From JAGXQV01 sp964527565 (lineage in GTDB: Bacteria; Pseudomonadota; Gammaproteobacteria; Burkholderiales; Sulfuricellaceae): 6,577 bases of DNA. Numbering within the stretch: the stretch's first letter is position 1; each line of letters begins with the position of its first letter. The stretch is from the NCBI GenBank assembly GCA_964527565.1, contig CAZGOY010000080.1:1-6577 (forward strand), given 5' to 3'. A program made the translations under genes and the position numbers. The notes below the pieces were generated by a model. The model saw nothing but the letters and a program-made list of their open reading frames with translations. It was not told where the DNA came from and searched no databases. Positions 6,384-6,577 of this stretch are shown here, piece by piece.

Positions 6384-6411
6384 GCGAAGGGTTCCAGCGA
6401 TTCAGTTCGCC
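6383..6411 (+). repeat. Weak hairpin just after hynL
   Basis: GGCGAA (6383-6388) and TTCGCC (6406-6411) form a perfect six-base inverted repeat with a 17-base loop directly after the hynL stop. No T-run follows, so it is not a convincing intrinsic terminator. It might protect the 3' end of the operon transcript, or be chance. It overlaps the end of the vapC relic on the other strand. Confidence 0.2.
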
Positions 6412-6464
6412 GCCGTCAAACGAAGCGGAAAGAAGCGGGCTATGGCCTGGAAGTCGCGGTCTTT
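6402..6464 (-). pseudogene. vapC: C-terminal fragment of a VapC PIN-domain toxin
   Basis: Read on the minus strand, 20 codons then TGA give KDRDFQAIARFFPLRL plus TAAN. The pattern DRDF-x-x-IA followed by a short hydrophobic tail is typical of the very end of VapC toxins, where the Asp residues belong to the PIN active site. There is no start codon, and more than 100 residues of the usual ~130 are missing. It follows the stop codon of the VapB-like fragment without a gap and in the same frame, so the body of vapC has been deleted. Recognition rests on a short motif; chance similarity is possible but unlikely because both partners occur in the correct order. Confidence 0.55.
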
Positions 6465-6524
6465 TTATTCCGAGCGGTTGGCGCGCAAACGGTCGAGGTC
6501 ACCTTGCCATTCCACCTGCCCGCG
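6465..6524 (-). pseudogene. vapB: C-terminal fragment of a VapB antitoxin
   Basis: On the minus strand, 19 codons then TAA encode RGQVEWQGDLDRLRANRSE. Many VapB antitoxins of the ribbon-helix-helix group end in a pattern like LRGKVxWxGDLDxMR, which binds and blocks the VapC active site. The DNA-binding N-terminus is absent: the frame meets a stop at 6534-6536 after three unrelated residues, and the DNA turns AT-rich there. This is therefore a tail only, lying upstream of the vapC tail as in an intact vapBC operon. Confidence 0.5.
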
Positions 6525-6577
6525 TGAGTGTGGTCACCTAATTTGATGTTCTGATTTTCACGTTTGGTGATGTTTGG
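6525..6577. other. Short AT-rich right edge without a recognisable gene
   Basis: Composition falls abruptly from GC-rich to AT-rich at about 6537. I find no reading frame with recognisable protein similarity, no strong hairpin and no clear promoter here. The change coincides with the upstream limit of the VapB-like tail, suggesting a breakpoint. Confidence 0.35.

Noticed and set aside
6534..6570. TCACC/GGTGA inverted repeat at the right edge as a transposon end or attachment site
   Set aside because: Only five bases long with a 27-base loop and no matching copy at the left edge; not distinguishable from chance.

Overview
This window carries a complete, compact gene cluster for a membrane-linked [NiFe] hydrogenase of the Isp type (group 1e, HynSL/Isp). 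The order on the + strand is maturation protease (hynD), small subunit (hynS), NarI/DsrM-like membrane cytochrome (isp1), DsrK/HdrD-like iron-sulfur protein (isp2), large subunit (hynL). Having isp1 and isp2 between the two hydrogenase subunit genes is the known signature of this type, for example in Thiocapsa. The GC-rich coding sequence and the protein flavour suggest a chemolithotrophic proteobacterium, perhaps a sulfur- or iron-oxidising betaproteobacterium. That placement is inference; no ribosomal or other taxonomic marker is present.

Layout. Positions 1-290 hold an AT-rich left edge, a 43-codon tail of an unrecognised protein (39-170) and about 120 bases of spacer with an inverted repeat. 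Positions 291-1047 hold a broken Rpn-family (PD-(D/E)XK, 'transposase_31/YhgA-like') gene that has lost its middle and changed frame. A hairpin followed by a T-run (1048-1078) may terminate its transcription. The hydrogenase genes fill 1111-6383, and each of the four junctions is a 4-base ATGA stop/start overlap, so the five genes are almost certainly one translationally coupled operon. The last 194 bases have no intact gene, but the minus strand keeps the C-terminal ends of a VapB antitoxin and a VapC toxin, joined after loss of the VapC body.

How the genes work together. HynS has a twin-arginine signal, the usual 12 Fe-S ligands (including one His) and a C-terminal hydrophobic helix. HynL has the four Ni-binding cysteines and a 15-residue tail after DPCIACAVH that HynD would remove after Ni insertion. 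The folded HynSL pair would be exported together by Tat and anchored at the outer face of the inner membrane. Isp1 (five predicted helices, NarI-like histidines) would carry electrons into or across the membrane, and Isp2, which has no export signal, would meet it on the cytoplasmic side. The pair resembles DsrMK and HdrDE, so exchange with quinone and/or a thiol-disulfide or sulfur pool is plausible but not shown by the sequence.

The system itself belongs to a described class. The less expected details are a His/Gly-rich insertion of about 15 residues in HynL, the decayed vapBC relic, the internally deleted Rpn gene, and the fact that the cluster is flanked on both sides by broken genes.
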